Source of the DNA: Pseudomonadales bacterium
GTDB lineage: Bacteria; Pseudomonadota; Gammaproteobacteria; Pseudomonadales; UBA7434
DNA: 64,000 bases
Direction: 5' to 3'
NCBI GenBank assembly: GCA_028223755.1
Contig: JAOIUY010000002.1
Span: 62,001 to 126,000, forward strand
Positions 41,666-50,769 of this stretch are shown piece after piece. The position numbers and the translations under genes are program-made. A model generated the notes under the pieces. The model made no database searches, was not told where the DNA came from, and worked only from the letters and a program-made list of their open reading frames with translations. Numbering within the stretch: position 1 is the first letter of the stretch; the number at the start of each line of letters is the position of its first letter.

Positions 41666-42997
41666 TTATATTTTTCGCTGCAATGCAGGATAAGCGGCGG
41701 CTAAACTAAAGCCACGGGCGAGAGTAAAGCAAATAAACGCAAACCATAGGCCATGATTTTGCCAGCTTTGTGTGAGCCACCAAACCGGCAAAAATACAAT
41801 TACCACGGAAAACCACATCGTTGTATGCATCTGTCGCGTATTTCCTGCGCCAACAAAAACACCATCAAGTAAATAGGCAAGCATTCCCGCTAGTGGCATC
41901 AGGACCAGCCAAATCATATATTCCTCAGCGAGCTGTAATATAGCTGGCATATCGCTGAGCAAGCTAACAATGGCTTCGCCCATCAACAAATAACTGGCGC
42001 TAAACAACAGAGCGGTTGCCGCTATCCATAGTGCGCAAGTTTTAACGCTGCGTTGAAAGTTTGCATGCTGCTTGCTTCCGGTGGCTTCCCCGCAAAGGAC
42101 TTCGGCGGCATAGCTAAAGCCATCCATTACATAGGCGGAGAAAAATACCAGCTGCAATAAAATAGCATTTGCGGCGAGCACATTGTCGCTGATGCTTGCG
42201 CCTTGTGCAGTAAAAAAGTTAAACGTAAAAAACAGCAGTAAGGTTCTAAAAAATAAGTGGGCGTTCATGCCAAGAATTTGTTGGTAGGCATTAAATGAAA
42301 GCCAGTGGCGCCAGTTTTTGAAATTGACTCGTTTTGTATATTGAGCAACAAAGGCTAAACCGAGAAGTAAGCCTGCATACTCGGCAATGACTGATGCGAT
42401 AGCGGCTCCAGCGCTATTCATATCCATAATGACAATAAACACAGCATCCAAAATAATATTAGTGATGTTGCTAAGAAGCACGAGTGCTAATGCCGCTTTG
42501 GTTTTTTTCAGGCCTATTAACCACCCAGCAATGGCAAATGTCATTAATGCGGCGGGTGCGGAGTAAAGACGGATTCGAATGTATTCGGCGGCTAAGTCAT
42601 CAATATTATTGCTGGCATTCATCAGTAGTACGATGGGGTCGATAAGCCAAGGGACTACGACGGCCAGCCCTATGCCAAGCATCGCTGCCATGAGAATGGT
42701 GCGATAAATGATGCTATCAGTTTCAAAGCCCTTGGAAGCTTGGCCGCCTCGGCCAACACTTTGTGAGACTAAGCTTGTGGTGCTCATTCTTAAGAAGCCA
42801 AAGCTCCAATACAGAATGGCAATCACATGGGCGCCGATGGCTACGGCGGCTAAATAGCGGGCATTGTCTAAATGACCCAATAAGGCCGTATCCACGAGGC
42901 CAAGCATGGGTATCGATATGCCACTCAGAATCATTGGCCAAGCAATGGACCAGATTCCAGAATTGTTTGTGTGGTTGTTTGTCGTATTAAAAATCAT
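41666..42997 (-). CDS. MATE family efflux transporter
   Basis: Polytopic membrane exporter of the multidrug and toxic compound extrusion superfamily, which uses proton or sodium gradients. The 443-residue product has about twelve hydrophobic segments, the N-terminal IAWPMILSGISIPMLGLVDT pattern and the LDGVFVGAGNTRQM segment typical of the DinF-like branch. The frame is open to 43087; ATG 42997 was chosen because the residues before it are not MATE-like. The stop is 2 bp from the zinc-ribbon gene. The substrate is unknown. Confidence 0.9.
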   Translation of the reverse strand: MIFNTTNNHTNNSGIWSIAWPMILSGISIPMLGLVDTALLGHLDNARYLAAVAIGAHVIAILYWSFGFLRMSTTSLVSQSVGRGGQASKGFETDSIIYRTILMAAMLGIGLAVVVPWLIDPIVLLMNASNNIDDLAAEYIRIRLYSAPAALMTFAIAGWLIGLKKTKAALALVLLSNITNIILDAVFIVIMDMNSAGAAIASVIAEYAGLLLGLAFVAQYTKRVNFKNWRHWLSFNAYQQILGMNAHLFFRTLLLFFTFNFFTAQGASISDNVLAANAILLQLVFFSAYVMDGFSYAAEVLCGEATGSKQHANFQRSVKTCALWIAATALLFSASYLLMGEAIVSLLSDMPAILQLAEEYMIWLVLMPLAGMLAYLLDGVFVGAGNTRQMHTTMWFSVVIVFLPVWWLTQSWQNHGLWFAFICFTLARGFSLAAAYPALQRKI

Positions 42998-43528
42998 CAA
43001 TAATTGTGAGCGAATGTGCCCGATATTGCGTATATGTATTCGATGCAAGTAGTTTGCAGTGCATTTGCCGCCTATAAAAGGGGGCATATTAGTGGATTTC
43101 GATGGTTTGTCAGTTTATTTCTGAGTAAAGTCTGGGCTTCTCTGAATTTTGACTCGATATTATGGTATTTCTACGGAGAACCCGATGTGATGCCTATTAT
43201 ATTGTTCGCTTGATAGTGCGATATTTGTTTCCTTTGTTATAATCGCGGCGTTTTGTCGCACACCCGTTGTGCAACTGCATATTCCAACATCGCGCTAGGT
43301 ATTGGCGCAGTCTAAATTAAGGCGTATCGAATTGAGGCAAAAGAGTTATCTATCGGTGGAATCGCCGGTCGTTATTGACTCGCCCTAGCAATTCATACGA
43401 GGAACAGGGTTGGAAGGTAGAGGTTTTATCGGTGCTAGGCCGCTTTATAAGTGAGCCTGCCGCCAGATTGGCATAAGGTCAGTCGATATTTATTAGTGAT
43501 ATATGTGTGTTTTAGGAGATTGTGGATT
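42998..43528. other. MATE-coxB divergent intergenic region with long coxB leader
   Basis: A 531-bp gap with no supported gene. It holds the extended -10 promoter at 43235-43243, then a leader of about 280 bases before coxB. The leader has a 5-bp hairpin near its start (GCACA/TGTGC, 43258-43272). It also has GCTAGG at 43294 and 43434 with the complementary CCTAGC at 43384 between them. Short frames in it (such as 43016-43213) show no recognisable product. Confidence 0.55.
43235..43243 (+). promoter_or_regulatory. Extended -10 promoter of the cytochrome oxidase cluster
   Basis: TGTTATAAT contains a perfect TATAAT (43238-43243) preceded by the extended -10 TG. No good -35 hexamer lies 16-18 bases upstream (TTGATA at 43210 is 22 bases away). 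An extended -10 element can compensate. Transcription would begin near 43250. Confidence 0.45.
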
Positions 43529-44713
43529 ATGCGTTTAATAGGCAAACAGCTTGCAAGCAAGCTTTTGTGGGTGTTGAGTCAGGTGTTATTACTGCCGGCC
43601 CTACTAATGACTAGCGTTCAAGCGTTTGGCGCCAGCGATGCAGCGGTTGATGAAGCCCAGCGCTGGGGTCTTAATATGACTGAGGGTGTAACTGCCGTTA
43701 GCCGTGAGATATACGACCTCCATATGTTGATCTTCTGGATCTGTGTTTGGATCGGAGTCGTGGTCTTCGGAATTATGTTCTATTCCATGATTATGCACCG
43801 CAAATCTTCAGGTGCTGTTCCTTCTAAGTTTCATGAAAGCACCGCTGTAGAGCTAGCTTGGACATTAATCCCTGCGCTTATCTTAGTGTTAATGGCGATT
43901 CCAGCCACATCATCGCTTATTAAGATTTACGATTCTTCTGAAGCTGACATCAATATTAAGATTGTTGGTTATCGATGGAAGTGGCAATACGAGTACTTAG
44001 GTGAAGATGTGAGCTTCTTTAGTAATCTCGCTACGCCACAAGATGAAATTTATGGTCTTGCGCCCAAAGGCGAGCATTATCTTCTTGAAGTTGATGAGCC
44101 ATTAGTGATTCCAGTTAATAAGAAAGTGCGCTTCTTAATCACCGCCAATGATGTGTTACACGCTTGGTGGGTACCTGCTTTAGCGGTAAAGCGCGATGCG
44201 ATTCCTGGTTTTGTTAATGATGCATGGGCGATTGTTGAAGAGCCCGGTATTTACCGAGGTCAGTGTGCTGAGCTTTGTGGTAAAGATCATGGCTTTATGC
44301 CCATTGTGGTTCACGCAATGGAAGAAGCCGATTATGCAAATTGGTTAGCAGGTAAAAAAGAAGAAGCTGAAGAGCTTAAAGCCGCTATGTCGCAAACATT
44401 CACCATGGATGAACTGTATGCTCGCGGTGAAAAAGTTTACCAAGCGAATTGCGTGGCTTGCCATGGCGCTAATGGCGGTGGTGGTCTTGGGCCATCTCTA
44501 GTTGGCACCGGCATTACTACTGGTCCGATTAATGCACACATAGATGTCATGGTTAACGGCGTTGCTGGTAATGCAGTTATGCCCGTATTTGGCAACCAAC
44601 TTAATAATATCGACTTAGCTTCTGTTATTACTTTTAAGCGTAATGCTTGGGGTAACAACATGGGCGATGAGCTACAGCCAGTCGATATTTTAACTTTCAA
44701 GAAAAATCAATAA
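43529..44713 (+). CDS. coxB: Cytochrome c oxidase subunit II with fused cytochrome c domain
   Basis: Subunit II accepts electrons and passes them via CuA to subunit I. The 394-residue product has a signal sequence (about 1-33) and two membrane helices (about 66-88 and 108-128). The CuA ligands are His211, Cys246, Cys250, His254 and Met257 in GQCAELCGKDHGFM. A C-terminal cytochrome c domain has heme site CVACH (308-312) and Met351 as likely axial ligand. The start ATG 43529 follows an AGGAG site. A fused heme domain is typical of aa3 oxidases in Pseudomonas and relatives. First gene of the cluster. Confidence 0.97.
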   Translation: MRLIGKQLASKLLWVLSQVLLLPALLMTSVQAFGASDAAVDEAQRWGLNMTEGVTAVSREIYDLHMLIFWICVWIGVVVFGIMFYSMIMHRKSSGAVPSKFHESTAVELAWTLIPALILVLMAIPATSSLIKIYDSSEADINIKIVGYRWKWQYEYLGEDVSFFSNLATPQDEIYGLAPKGEHYLLEVDEPLVIPVNKKVRFLITANDVLHAWWVPALAVKRDAIPGFVNDAWAIVEEPGIYRGQCAELCGKDHGFMPIVVHAMEEADYANWLAGKKEEAEELKAAMSQTFTMDELYARGEKVYQANCVACHGANGGGGLGPSLVGTGITTGPINAHIDVMVNGVAGNAVMPVFGNQLNNIDLASVITFKRNAWGNNMGDELQPVDILTFKKNQ

Positions 44714-44725
44714 GGAGCACCGAAG

Positions 44726-46279
44726 ATGGGTGATCACGGTCCGGCAAAAGGTTTTGGGCGTTGGTTATTTACTACTAACCACAAAGATATTGGCTCAATG
44801 TACTTATGGTTTAGTTTTGCCATGTTTCTTATGGGCGGCGTATTTGCGCTAGTGATTCGTGCTGAGTTATTTCAGCCGGGTCTGCAATTAGTTGAGCCTG
44901 AATTTTTTAACCAAATGACTACCATGCATGGTCTAGTCATGGTGTTTGGTGCGGTTATGCCAGCATTTGTTGGCCTAGCTAACTGGTTAATTCCAATGAT
45001 GGTTGGCGCGCCAGATATGGCCTTGCCGCGTATGAACAACTGGAGCTTCTGGATTCTTCCGTTTGCTTTCACATTGTTAGCATCAACATTATTTATGGAA
45101 GGTGGCGGTCCTAACTTCGGTTGGACTTTCTACGCGCCATTATCAACAACCTATGCGCCACCCAGCGTAACCTACTTTATCTTTGCCGTTCATATTATGG
45201 GCGCGTCATCGATCATGGGTTCTATCAATATCATCGCAACGATATTGAATATGCGTGCGCCGGGCATGACATTAATGAAAATGCCATTGTTCGTTTGGAC
45301 ATGGTTGATTACTGCTTACTTGTTAATTGCGGTAATGCCAGTATTGGCCGGTTGTGTCACGATGATGTTAATGGATATTCACTTTGGCACGAGCTTCTTT
45401 AGTGCTGCAGGTGGTGGTGACCCCGTATTGTTCCAGCACGTATTCTGGTTCTTTGGACACCCAGAAGTGTACATTATGATTTTGCCAGCGTTCGGTATTG
45501 CTTCGGCGATTATCCCAACGTTTGCACGTAAGCCGCTGTTTGGTTATGCCTCAATGGTTTACGCGACAGCGTCGATTGCGTTCTTATCGTTTATTGTATG
45601 GGCCCACCATATGTTTACGGTCGGTATGCCAATTGCGGGCGAACTATTCTTTATGTATGCAACCATGTTAATTGCGGTGCCTACAGGCGTTAAAGTCTTT
45701 AACTGGGTAACAACTATGTTCCGCGGTTCAATGACATTTGAGACGCCAATGCTGTTTGCTATTGCCTTTGTTATCTTATTTACCATTGGCGGGTTCTCTG
45801 GTTTGATGCTGTCAATTGCGCCAGCCGATTTCCAATACCATGACACTTACTTTGTTGTTGCTCACTTCCATTACGTATTAGTACCGGGCGCGATCTTCTC
45901 GATCTTCGCTGCGGTTTATTACTGGTTGCCGAAGTGGTGTGGCAACATGTATGACGAACGTTTAGGTAAAGCGCATTTTTGGTTATCGTTTGTTGGTTTA
46001 AACGTTACCTTCTTCCCCATGCACTTTGTGGGTTTAGCGGGCATGCCTCGTCGTATTCCAGACTACGCATTACAGTTTGCTGACTTTAACCAAATCGCAA
46101 GTATGGGCGCTTTCTTATTTGGCTTTAGCCAAGTGTTCTTCTTGTTTATCGTCATTAAAACGATTCGTGGCGGTCAAAAAGCGACGGACGAAGTTTGGGA
46201 CAATCCAGAAGGTTTGGAATGGACTGTTGCTTCTCCAGCGCCGTATCACACGTTCACTACACCTCCAGCGATTAAATAA
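44726..46279 (+). CDS. coxA: Cytochrome c oxidase subunit I
   Basis: Catalytic subunit with heme a, heme a3 and CuB, reducing oxygen to water and pumping protons. The 517-residue product has twelve membrane helices. It shows WFFGHPEVYI (CuB His cross-linked Tyr, and the Glu of the D-channel end, an A-family mark), the HHMFTVG pair and the heme-ligand region VAHFHYVL. It starts 12 bp after coxB with a GGAG site. Nothing needed for catalysis appears missing. Confidence 0.98.
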   Translation: MGDHGPAKGFGRWLFTTNHKDIGSMYLWFSFAMFLMGGVFALVIRAELFQPGLQLVEPEFFNQMTTMHGLVMVFGAVMPAFVGLANWLIPMMVGAPDMALPRMNNWSFWILPFAFTLLASTLFMEGGGPNFGWTFYAPLSTTYAPPSVTYFIFAVHIMGASSIMGSINIIATILNMRAPGMTLMKMPLFVWTWLITAYLLIAVMPVLAGCVTMMLMDIHFGTSFFSAAGGGDPVLFQHVFWFFGHPEVYIMILPAFGIASAIIPTFARKPLFGYASMVYATASIAFLSFIVWAHHMFTVGMPIAGELFFMYATMLIAVPTGVKVFNWVTTMFRGSMTFETPMLFAIAFVILFTIGGFSGLMLSIAPADFQYHDTYFVVAHFHYVLVPGAIFSIFAAVYYWLPKWCGNMYDERLGKAHFWLSFVGLNVTFFPMHFVGLAGMPRRIPDYALQFADFNQIASMGAFLFGFSQVFFLFIVIKTIRGGQKATDEVWDNPEGLEWTVASPAPYHTFTTPPAIK

Positions 46280-46341
46280 TATTGCTGCGGGTTGAATTAA
46301 TTGGATAGTTAATTAGATATTTAATTTGAAAGGTAAGAACA

Positions 46342-46914
46342 TTGACAGAGCAACTTAACAAGAATCTCCCGGTGCGCAAAATAGTTGCGCGCTTGGTGGT
46401 GGTTGTTGTTGCGATGTTTGGGTTTGGTTTTGCTCTGGTACCACTTTACGATTTGTTTTGTGATGTCACCGGTTTAAACGGCAAGACGAATACCGAAGCC
46501 TTTGTTCCGGTTGCTGAGTTAATTGATACTAGCCGCGAAGTGACGGTTCAGTTTATTGCGACCAACAATGAAAGTATGCCGTGGGAGTTTCGCCCCGAAG
46601 TCTTTAATATCAAAGTACATCCGGGCCAAGAAGTAGAAACCACTTTTTATGCAAGAAACCCTACATCGGGTGAGATGATTGCACAGGCGATACCGAGTGT
46701 GTCACCGGGTAGAGCGGCAACCTACTTCCATAAAACAGAATGTTTTTGTTTTAATCAGCAATTGTTAAGCGGTGGTACTGATGTTGATATGCCGCTTAGA
46801 TTTATTGTTGATAGAGATTTACCGGACGATGTAAATACCATTACCTTGTCCTATACATTATTTGATGTGACTGAAACCGGCGCTATTCAAGTGGATAGTT
46901 TGACAGCGCTATAA
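46342..46914 (+). CDS. ctaG: Cytochrome c oxidase assembly protein CtaG/Cox11
   Basis: Copper chaperone that delivers CuB to subunit I. The 190-residue product has one N-terminal membrane helix (about 14-34), a periplasmic immunoglobulin-like domain, and the copper-binding motif ECFCFNQQ. A TTG start (46342) with an AAGGTAAG ribosome site gives a family-like N-terminus. Placed between coxA and coxC, as in many proteobacteria. Confidence 0.96.
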   Translation: MTEQLNKNLPVRKIVARLVVVVVAMFGFGFALVPLYDLFCDVTGLNGKTNTEAFVPVAELIDTSREVTVQFIATNNESMPWEFRPEVFNIKVHPGQEVETTFYARNPTSGEMIAQAIPSVSPGRAATYFHKTECFCFNQQLLSGGTDVDMPLRFIVDRDLPDDVNTITLSYTLFDVTETGAIQVDSLTAL

Positions 46915-46986
46915 ATTATTTTTAAATAGTAATGCAGTGGGCTTTGCGAAAATCAGCAAGCAAAACTGTTAGAACGGAGAGATACA

Positions 46987-47955
46987 ATGTCTACAGACAC
47001 CAATAACGTCGATGGCTACGAACATTATTATGTGCCGGAGCAGTCTGCATTTCCGATATTGGCAAGCATAGGCCTTTTTGCTTTAATTTTTGGTTTGGCG
47101 ACATTTTTTAATGAACTACAGGCAGAGGCAACAGGTGCTGGTCGTTATATTGCCATCGCTGGTTTTGCCATGCTAAGCGCCACATTGTTTGCTTGGTTCC
47201 GCCAGACAGTTGTTGAAAATATGGCAGGCATGAACAGCGTGCAACTTAAACGTAGTTACGTTTGGGGCATGGGTTGGTTTATTTTCTCTGAAGTTATGTT
47301 CTTTGCTGCGTTCTTTGGTGCGCTTTATTATGTCCGTAACCTTGCCGGCCCATGGTTAGGCGGTGAAGGTGAAAAAGGTCAGTATATGGAGCTAGCAAAA
47401 ATGTGGGTAGCTTCTGGTTATGAGTATGCTTGGCCACCAATGACAACACCGGATGAAGCAGTGAATGGTGCAAAAGCACTTGTTCAAGGCGCGGGTGAAG
47501 GCAACAGCATGTATCCTAGAGATGCGCATAACGGTTTAGCTTTATGGTTACCTATGTGGAACACCATTTTGCTTTTATCATCTTCAGTGACAGTACACAT
47601 TGCTCACAACGGTTTAAAAGACGGTAACCGCGCTAAATTCCAAGGCTGGTTATTTGCTACGGTTGTATTGGCTATCGCCTTTTTATACCTACAGTACATG
47701 GAATACCATGAAGCATATGTCGATCTTGGCTTAACATTAGAAAGTGGTATTTACGGTACGACTTTCTTTATGCTTACTGGCTTCCACGGTTTCCACGTCT
47801 TTCTGGGTATGACCATGTTGTTGATCATGTTGTTGCGATCACTTAAAGGTCACTTCTCACATGACGATTGCTTCGGCTTTGAAGCAGCATCATGGTACTG
47901 GCATTTTGTTGATGTTGTGTGGGTATGCTTATTCTTCTTCGTTTATATCATTTGA
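46987..47955 (+). CDS. coxC: Cytochrome c oxidase subunit III
   Basis: Membrane subunit III, which stabilises the oxidase and its proton uptake. The 322-residue product has seven helices. The conserved GFHGFHVFLGMT and final ASWYWHFVDVVWVCLFFFVYI segments are present. It is longer than the usual 260-295 residues because of an extra hydrophilic stretch around residues 125-180 (EGEKGQYMELAK onwards), a feature also known from some marine relatives. The last 27 bp overlap the convergent DUF2909 gene. Confidence 0.97.
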   Translation: MSTDTNNVDGYEHYYVPEQSAFPILASIGLFALIFGLATFFNELQAEATGAGRYIAIAGFAMLSATLFAWFRQTVVENMAGMNSVQLKRSYVWGMGWFIFSEVMFFAAFFGALYYVRNLAGPWLGGEGEKGQYMELAKMWVASGYEYAWPPMTTPDEAVNGAKALVQGAGEGNSMYPRDAHNGLALWLPMWNTILLLSSSVTVHIAHNGLKDGNRAKFQGWLFATVVLAIAFLYLQYMEYHEAYVDLGLTLESGIYGTTFFMLTGFHGFHVFLGMTMLLIMLLRSLKGHFSHDDCFGFEAASWYWHFVDVVWVCLFFFVYII

Positions 47956-48210
47956 TATTTGGGGTTCAACAACCTGTTGCTGGGGTGCGTCGAATTTGCG
48001 CGCATCCCACGGTGCCCCTACTCCTAGCTGTCCCGAAAAAAATCCATAAACCGTCGTACCCATTAACGCAACGGCAAGAGCTATCCTAATGCCTAACGAG
48101 TTAAGTGTGCGGCGTGTCGAGCCAACATCCTTAAATAGAAATACTAGCCCACTGGCTAAACTGATAACGAGTCCGATGAGTAAGATCACAATAATGACTT
48201 TTATTAACAT
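47929..48210 (-). CDS. DUF2909-like two-helix membrane protein
   Basis: A 93-residue product with two hydrophobic segments (about 4-27 and 42-61) around a positively charged loop KDVGSTRRTLNSLGIR. This pattern is that of the DUF2909 (twin transmembrane) proteins found inside cox clusters of gammaproteobacteria. It runs against its neighbours. Its 3' end overlaps the end of coxC by 27 bp, and its 5' end lies 48 bp from the SURF1 start. A role in oxidase assembly is inferred from position only. Confidence 0.82.
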   Translation of the reverse strand: MLIKVIIVILLIGLVISLASGLVFLFKDVGSTRRTLNSLGIRIALAVALMGTTVYGFFSGQLGVGAPWDARKFDAPQQQVVEPQISNDINEEE

Positions 48211-48258
48211 AGCGGTTTTACCTAAGTTTCTGATCGCAATACGCTTTCACTGGTTGCC

Positions 48259-48999
48259 ATGATTACAGCTTATCGCTGGGATTCCAACTGGAAAATTTTT
48301 ATCACTATCGTGATAGCGCTTCCTTTGTTATTGCGTTTAGGTTTTTGGCAGTTAGAGCGCGGCGAAGAAAAGCAGCAGTTACAACAGCAGTATGAAGCCC
48401 AAGAGCAAATGTTACCGGTCGAACTGAGTAGCTTGAATGCATCTGTTGAAGCCGAGAGTCGATTAAAATACCAGCGTGTCTCTCTTAATGGCCAGTTTGA
48501 TAACCAGCACAGTATTTTGCTCGATAACCGTATTTATGGTGGTGTGGTCGGCTATGAAGTCCTTTCGCCATTTATAACTGAAAGCGGTTTAGTGGTATTG
48601 GTCAATCGAGGTTGGATTGCAGGTTATGCTGATCGAAAACAGCTACCTAGCTTGCCTGCTATTGAATCGACGGTTCGTGTGCTTGGCAAAGTTCATGTGC
48701 CATTAGGCAAAGTCGTAACATTAGCGTCGGATCAGTGGTCTGAACAGTGGCCCTTGGTCGTACAATGGGAGAACATTCCGAGAATAGCTAGTTTGTTGGA
48801 TCTCTCACTTTTTCCTTATTCCGTGCGATTAGAGGCGGGAGCCATAGGTGCATTAACCGTCGACTGGCCAGCCGTTAATACTCAGCCAGAAAAACACTGG
48901 GGCTATGCCGTGCAGTGGTTTTTAATGGCCGCAGCCTTGTTGATCTTTTGGCTATATTCATCGATTCGTCCACGACATAAAGACGTGGCTGACAATTAA
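48259..48999 (+). CDS. SURF1 family cytochrome oxidase assembly protein
   Basis: Assists insertion of heme a into subunit I. The 246-residue product has membrane helices at both ends (about 12-28 and 220-238) around a periplasmic loop, the SURF1 topology. It contains the LGFWQLERGEEKQQL and VLVNRGWI motifs, plus the C-terminal HWGYAVQWFLMAAAL segment. It follows the coxC/DUF2909 pair and precedes the SCO-like gene by 23 bp. Confidence 0.94.
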   Translation: MITAYRWDSNWKIFITIVIALPLLLRLGFWQLERGEEKQQLQQQYEAQEQMLPVELSSLNASVEAESRLKYQRVSLNGQFDNQHSILLDNRIYGGVVGYEVLSPFITESGLVVLVNRGWIAGYADRKQLPSLPAIESTVRVLGKVHVPLGKVVTLASDQWSEQWPLVVQWENIPRIASLLDLSLFPYSVRLEAGAIGALTVDWPAVNTQPEKHWGYAVQWFLMAAALLIFWLYSSIRPRHKDVADN

Positions 49000-49022
49000 G
49001 CGTTTAAAAAGAGTTTAGAACT

Positions 49023-49661
49023 ATGACAGCAACTTTAAGCCCCCAGCAGGTTCGAGCAAACCGAATAAAATTGGTGCTGCTATGGTCTGTCCCCTTCGGT
49101 TTAATGGCGATTGCCGGCCTCGTTTATACCATGGTGCAATCGGGCTATATCAGTGTCGGTAGTAAGAATGAGGGCGTATTGATTCGGCCGCCTATTCAAT
49201 TAAGTGAGTTAGCACTAACTACAAGTGAAGCGGTTGATAAATCTAGTCTTTGGCAGGATAAATGGTCAATTGTTGTTCGTGGTAGCGCTGACTGTGACAG
49301 TACTTGTTCAGAGACATTACTGCTGACGCGTCAGATTCATATACGCCTTAATAAAGAAGCTAATCGAGTTCAGCGAGTTTATTTGAGCACCGAGTCCGCC
49401 TTAAGCGATGAGCTGACAGCGCATTTAGCAACAGAAAATCATTATATGAAAGTTGCTGTTGTTAACAGCGCTGCCGACCAATTGAACAACTCAACTACCA
49501 TGGCCGAGCTCGATACAGCTTTAGCCGGATCGAACCAAGCGGCGCGATTTTTTATCGTTGACCCCGATGGCTGGGCAATGATGTATTATCTCGACGAGCA
49601 TGACGGTGGGGCTATATTAAAGGACCTCAAGTACTTACTTAAATATTCAAAAGAGCGCTAA
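49023..49661 (+). CDS. SCO-like single-helix membrane protein of unknown role
   Basis: The 212-residue product has one membrane helix (about 16-38) and an extracytoplasmic domain. It contains a Cys91-x3-Cys95 pair in SADCDSTCSE, the same spacing as the copper site of SCO proteins (the true SCO gene of this cluster has CPDIC). It then has a thioredoxin-like ending FFIVDPDGWAMMYY and EHDGG. A protein of this kind lies between SURF1 and ctaA in Pseudomonas cox clusters. A copper or redox role in oxidase assembly is inference from the cysteines and position. Confidence 0.72.
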   Translation: MTATLSPQQVRANRIKLVLLWSVPFGLMAIAGLVYTMVQSGYISVGSKNEGVLIRPPIQLSELALTTSEAVDKSSLWQDKWSIVVRGSADCDSTCSETLLLTRQIHIRLNKEANRVQRVYLSTESALSDELTAHLATENHYMKVAVVNSAADQLNNSTTMAELDTALAGSNQAARFFIVDPDGWAMMYYLDEHDGGAILKDLKYLLKYSKER

Positions 49662-49664
49662 ATC

Positions 49665-50708
49665 GTGTTGATTAATACTGCTGAAAAACGTAAATCAGGT
49701 TTTAGACTGGCTGCTGGCGCAACGCTGTTTGCCGTTATCGTTATCATTTTAGGGGCTTTTACGCGCCTAGCGGATGCGGGCCTTGGCTGCCCAGATTGGC
49801 CGGGCTGTTATGGCCATATTCTATGGCCAATGGATTCCCAAGAAGTAGCGGCAGCTAATGCGGCTTTTCCAGATACCCCTGTTGAGCATGACAAAACTTG
49901 GCCAGAGCAAGTGCATCGCTTATTGGCAACCAGCTTAGGTCTTTTCTGTATTGCATTAGTCGTTGTCGCTTGGCGAGATCGGGTAAAGAATCACGACTCA
50001 CTAACGCCATTTAAGCTGCCGTTGTGCTTATTAGGTATGGTGATCTTACAAGGCATGTTCGGACGCTGGACGGTGACCTTAAATTTATGGCCCCAAGTTG
50101 TTACGGCACATTTGATGGGTGGCTTCACTACCCTATCGCTTTTATGGTTGCTGACTTTACGGCTCAATAATTACCAATGGACGGTTTCTCCATCAGTAAT
50201 GCGTTCGTTGCAATCGATTAAGCCAGTTTTGGTGACGGTGTTTGTACTTGTCATTATTCAAATTATGCTGGGTGGCTGGACATCGTCGAATTATGCGGCG
50301 CTTGCTTGCCCAGATTTGCCGACCTGCCAAACGCAGTGGTGGCCAACAATGGACTTTGCCACAGGATTTAATTTTGCTCAGGATATTGGCCCTAATTATT
50401 TAGGTGGGGTAATGGACAGTGCGGCTAGAACAGCGATTCATTTTAGCCATCGCATTGGCGCTATTATTGTTACACTGTCGGTACTGTATTTGGTCTGGCG
50501 ATTATTAAAAACGGAATTGCCGGCAGCAAAACAGTGGGCTATTGCACTCGTTGTTATCTTATTTTTGCAGGTGAGTCTTGGTCTCAGTAATATTATTTGG
50601 TCATTGCCGTTACCGGTTGCTGTGGCACACAATGCCGTAGGCGCAATGCTGATGTTAACCTTTGTTGGATTAAGCCACCGATTTTACACGGCTAAAGTTC
50701 AAGCTTAA
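49665..50708 (+). CDS. ctaA: Heme A synthase
   Basis: Converts heme O to heme A, the cofactor of the aa3 oxidase in this cluster. The 347-residue product has eight hydrophobic segments, in two repeats, with the heme-ligand histidines near EQVHRLLATSLG, TAHLMGG, HFSHRIGA and AVAHNAVGA, typical of the COX15/CtaA family. The start is GTG 49665, only 3 bp after the preceding stop. ctaA, ctaB and the SCO gene probably form one transcript. Confidence 0.95.
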   Translation: MLINTAEKRKSGFRLAAGATLFAVIVIILGAFTRLADAGLGCPDWPGCYGHILWPMDSQEVAAANAAFPDTPVEHDKTWPEQVHRLLATSLGLFCIALVVVAWRDRVKNHDSLTPFKLPLCLLGMVILQGMFGRWTVTLNLWPQVVTAHLMGGFTTLSLLWLLTLRLNNYQWTVSPSVMRSLQSIKPVLVTVFVLVIIQIMLGGWTSSNYAALACPDLPTCQTQWWPTMDFATGFNFAQDIGPNYLGGVMDSAARTAIHFSHRIGAIIVTLSVLYLVWRLLKTELPAAKQWAIALVVILFLQVSLGLSNIIWSLPLPVAVAHNAVGAMLMLTFVGLSHRFYTAKVQA

Positions 50709-50769
50709 GCAGTTATAGCTATAAATTGCCCGCGAGTGTTGTGCTTGATGGGGTTGGAAATAATTTAAA

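Noticed and set aside
43016-43213. 65-residue frame upstream of the cox promoter
   Set aside because: No homology recognised and no ribosome site; treated as intergenic.
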